Origin: Rhodobacteraceae bacterium 63075 | Lineage (GTDB): Bacteria; Pseudomonadota; Alphaproteobacteria; Rhodobacterales; Rhodobacteraceae | Assembly: GCA_003417655.1 (NCBI GenBank) | Contig: QVMW01000009.1 | Location: forward strand, 62,001-126,000 | Direction of reading: 5' to 3' | Length of the DNA: 64,000 bases | Part shown: piece by piece, positions 61,967 through 64,000 of the stretch | Numbering within the stretch: the first letter of the stretch is position 1 | Layout: the number at the start of each line of letters is the position of its first letter | Translations under genes and position numbers: made by a program | Notes under the pieces: model-generated | Told to the model about the DNA's origin: nothing | The model's database searches: none | Seen by the model: the letters and a program-made list of their open reading frames with translations, nothing else

Positions 61967-64000
61967 GTATTTCCGCCATCATTATTGGGCACGAAAGCCT
62001 TGCACTGCAATGCGCCCGCAAATGGCGCGAGGCAGGGCATGAAATAGGCGCGGTCGTGACACGGCATCATGGTTTTGCAGAATGGGCGCGCGCTGAGGGC
62101 ATTCACTTGATCGAGCCAGGCCCGGGGTTGGCGGATCGGCTCGGTGGTTTCGCGGCGGATTGGCTCTTGTCGATCGCGAATCTGGACCTGCTTGACGAGA
62201 AGACCTTGAGCGTAGCCACGCAGGGGGCCGTCAATTTTCATGATGGACCACTGCCACGCTACGCTGGGCTCAACGCGCCGGTCTGGGCGCGGCTTGCCGG
62301 CGAAGAAGTGCACGGAATTACCTGGCACCTCATGGAGGCTGGCGTGGACACGGGCGATATCATTCTGCAGTCCGAGTTTGAAATCGCGCCTGATGATACG
62401 GCACTCGCTCTCAACACCAAAGCCTATGAGGCAGGGCTGAGCAGCTTTGACGATTTGATCGAGATCCTGGACAGGGACTCGTTGCCAAGGCTTGCGCAGG
62501 ATTCATCGCAGCGCAGCTATTTCGGCAAGTACCAGCGCCCGGAAGCCTTTGGCTTGATTGATTTCGATCAGTCAGACCGCTCGATCCTGGCTTTTGTGCT
62601 CGGCCTGAATCATGGTCCCTATTTCAACCCTCTGGGTGTGCCGCGCATAGAGGTGTCTGGCTCTATCATTGCCGTGAGAGGGGCCGCGCCCTCTGGGCTG
62701 CCAAAACCCGATGTGGCACCCGGAACCGTGCTTGACGTAAGTGCCCGGTCGCTGACGTTGGCAACGAGCGGCGCCCCCGTGGTTCTCAAGGACCTTGTCT
62801 ATTTCACAGGCGAAGCTGTGTTGACGGGGGATCTGTTTTCGAAGGGGCAGGTGATTGCCACGGTGCCCAAGAAACAGCGCCAAATGCTTGACACCGAACA
62901 AGCGAAAACGGCGAAAGGCGAGGCGATCTGGAGGGATGTACTCAAGGCGTATTCCCCTGCACACATGGCTGAGGCCGCCCCGCCGGGCAAGTTTGCACGT
63001 TTTACCAAGCAACCGCTCGATTTGCCTGACGGGCTGGAGTTTAAGGAACTGGTGCGCCGTTTTGCCGGCTTGGCCTGTGGTTTGAGCGAAAGCGGGCGCG
63101 CGGATATCGCTTTCTCAGCTGCTGGGCGTTCCGAACATATTCCCCACGTGAGCCAGTGGGTTCCGTTGCGCATGCACGCGAAGTTCGCGGAAGACTACGA
63201 CACAGCGTGCACCTACCCCGCCTTCAATATGGATTTGCCGCTCCGTGACCCCGATATCGGGATCATCAACGCGCCGGCGCTTGGTGCATCGGAGGACGGA
63301 TCACCCGTAGAAGGCTGTGCGCTGACGCTTGGGCCGGATGCGATTACCTATGATGCAGAGCGCGTGAGTGCTGTTTTGGCTGGCGTCTGGGCAAGACGCA
63401 TCGAGCATTTGGCTCGCCTCGAACATCCGGGCGATGACCCGGCGAGCTGGCCGCTGATTCCGGAAACTGAAGTTGATATGGTCGTGAACCACTGGAATGA
63501 CACCAGTGCCACGTTCGGGGTCGACCGGCTCGCGCATGAATTCTTTGAGGCTCAGGTTGAAAGAACGCCGGACAATATAGCTCTTGTCTTCGAGGCTGAA
63601 GAGTTGAGCTATGTGGAACTCAACGAGAAAGCCAACCGCGCGGCACGTGTTCTGCGCAAGATGGGGGTGGGGGCCGGAACCTTGGTCGGCCTTTCCGTGC
63701 GGCGCGGCCCTGAACTGCTCATCGGTGCTCTCGCGATCTGGAAGGCTGGGGGAGCCTATGTCCCGATTGACCCTGCCTATCCCGAGGACCGGATTGCCCT
63801 CTATATCAACGATAGCGCGGCACCTGTGATTGTGACCGAAAGCGAACTCGCTGAACGCCTTCCCGTGGGCTCCGCCACGATTTTGGAATTGGACCGCGAC
63901 CCTCGGCTTGTTAATGCACCCAAGGATAACCTTGTGCGCGTGGCTGAGCCGGGTGATCTGGCTTACGTGATCTACACGTCAGGGTCCACCGGAAGGCCCA
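61963..64000 (+). CDS. Formyltransferase-adenylation NRPS (3' partial)
   Basis: Starts at 61963 (AGGAGAAGG upstream) and stays open to the last base, so at least 679 residues are visible. Residues 1-170: N10-formyltetrahydrofolate-type formyltransferase, with Asn91, His93 (NFHDGPLPRYAGLN) and Asp129 (VDTGDI). Residues about 180-290: formyltransferase C-terminal-like domain (YFGKYQRPEAFGLIDF). Residues about 310-520: a degraded, condensation-like segment without HHxxxDG. From about 525: adenylation domain with A1 LSYVELNEKANRAARVL, A2 IWKAGGAYVPIDPAYP and A3 YTSGSTGRP. This looks like a formylating starter module, as in LgrA-type enzymes. Modules beyond A3 are out of view. Confidence 0.92.
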   Translation, partial: MSISAIIIGHESLALQCARKWREAGHEIGAVVTRHHGFAEWARAEGIHLIEPGPGLADRLGGFAADWLLSIANLDLLDEKTLSVATQGAVNFHDGPLPRYAGLNAPVWARLAGEEVHGITWHLMEAGVDTGDIILQSEFEIAPDDTALALNTKAYEAGLSSFDDLIEILDRDSLPRLAQDSSQRSYFGKYQRPEAFGLIDFDQSDRSILAFVLGLNHGPYFNPLGVPRIEVSGSIIAVRGAAPSGLPKPDVAPGTVLDVSARSLTLATSGAPVVLKDLVYFTGEAVLTGDLFSKGQVIATVPKKQRQMLDTEQAKTAKGEAIWRDVLKAYSPAHMAEAAPPGKFARFTKQPLDLPDGLEFKELVRRFAGLACGLSESGRADIAFSAAGRSEHIPHVSQWVPLRMHAKFAEDYDTACTYPAFNMDLPLRDPDIGIINAPALGASEDGSPVEGCALTLGPDAITYDAERVSAVLAGVWARRIEHLARLEHPGDDPASWPLIPETEVDMVVNHWNDTSATFGVDRLAHEFFEAQVERTPDNIALVFEAEELSYVELNEKANRAARVLRKMGVGAGTLVGLSVRRGPELLIGALAIWKAGGAYVPIDPAYPEDRIALYINDSAAPVIVTESELAERLPVGSATILELDRDPRLVNAPKDNLVRVAEPGDLAYVIYTSGSTGRP

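Overview
The window looks like chromosome from an alphaproteobacterium, most likely of the Rhodobacteraceae / Roseobacter group. This rests on high G+C, tightly overlapping ATGA operons, an insertion-free short prolyl-tRNA synthetase, an HdaA-like DnaA inactivator, a SoeABC-type cytoplasmic sulfite dehydrogenase, and a complete C-P lyase set next to paired branched-chain-type transporters. I see no rRNA, tRNA, CRISPR array or intact insertion sequence.

Region 1 (1-12 kb) holds solute uptake and small-molecule catabolism. A first liv-type ABC transporter (livM partial, livG, livF) runs + with a hotdog thioesterase and a RidA protein. It converges on a second, complete liv transporter on the minus strand (SBP, livG, livF, livH, livM and an alpha/beta hydrolase). 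That operon diverges from a PAS-LuxR regulator, which is followed by a TauD-type dioxygenase, a small membrane protein and a 3-hydroxyisobutyrate-dehydrogenase-family enzyme.

Region 2 (12-26 kb) holds phosphonate use. On the minus strand the order is phnG-H-I-[DUF559 + inverted repeat]-J-K-L-N-M, with the GntR regulator phnF divergent. A second minus-strand operon is phnC-D-E-E-hexapeptide transferase. Between them lie an HxlR regulator, a tautomerase and a truncated globin. Together they would import phosphonates, convert them to ribosyl-alkylphosphonates, cleave the C-P bond and recycle the ribose phosphate.

Region 3 (26-40 kb) holds a soeA-hydrolase-44-aa protein-soeB-soeC sulfite-oxidising operon, an ExoY-like priming sugar transferase after a 1-kb non-coding stretch, hdaA, a PerM/AI-2E exporter, a fasciclin protein, a membrane pentapeptide-repeat protein, proS and a DUF2937 protein.

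Region 4 (40-64 kb) is accessory and surface-glycan related. Two 164-bp copies of a structured repeat (plus one partial copy) bracket a glycosyltransferase / polymerase-like / glycosyltransferase block. Next come an AT-richer HNH-type orphan, an acyltransferase, a very large secreted glycosidase-like protein with RTX repeats, more glycosyltransferases and a Wzx-like flippase. The end of the window is a PKS-GT2-NRPS run: a 2150-residue single-module polyketide synthase (KS-AT-KR-DH-carrier-TE), a translationally coupled family-2 glycosyltransferase, and a formyltransferase-adenylation NRPS that is open to the end of the window. A starter-formylating NRPS plus a one-module PKS inside an exopolysaccharide locus is the strongest candidate here for an undescribed system, perhaps an acylated or glycosylated peptide-polyketide made with, or attached to, the surface polymer.
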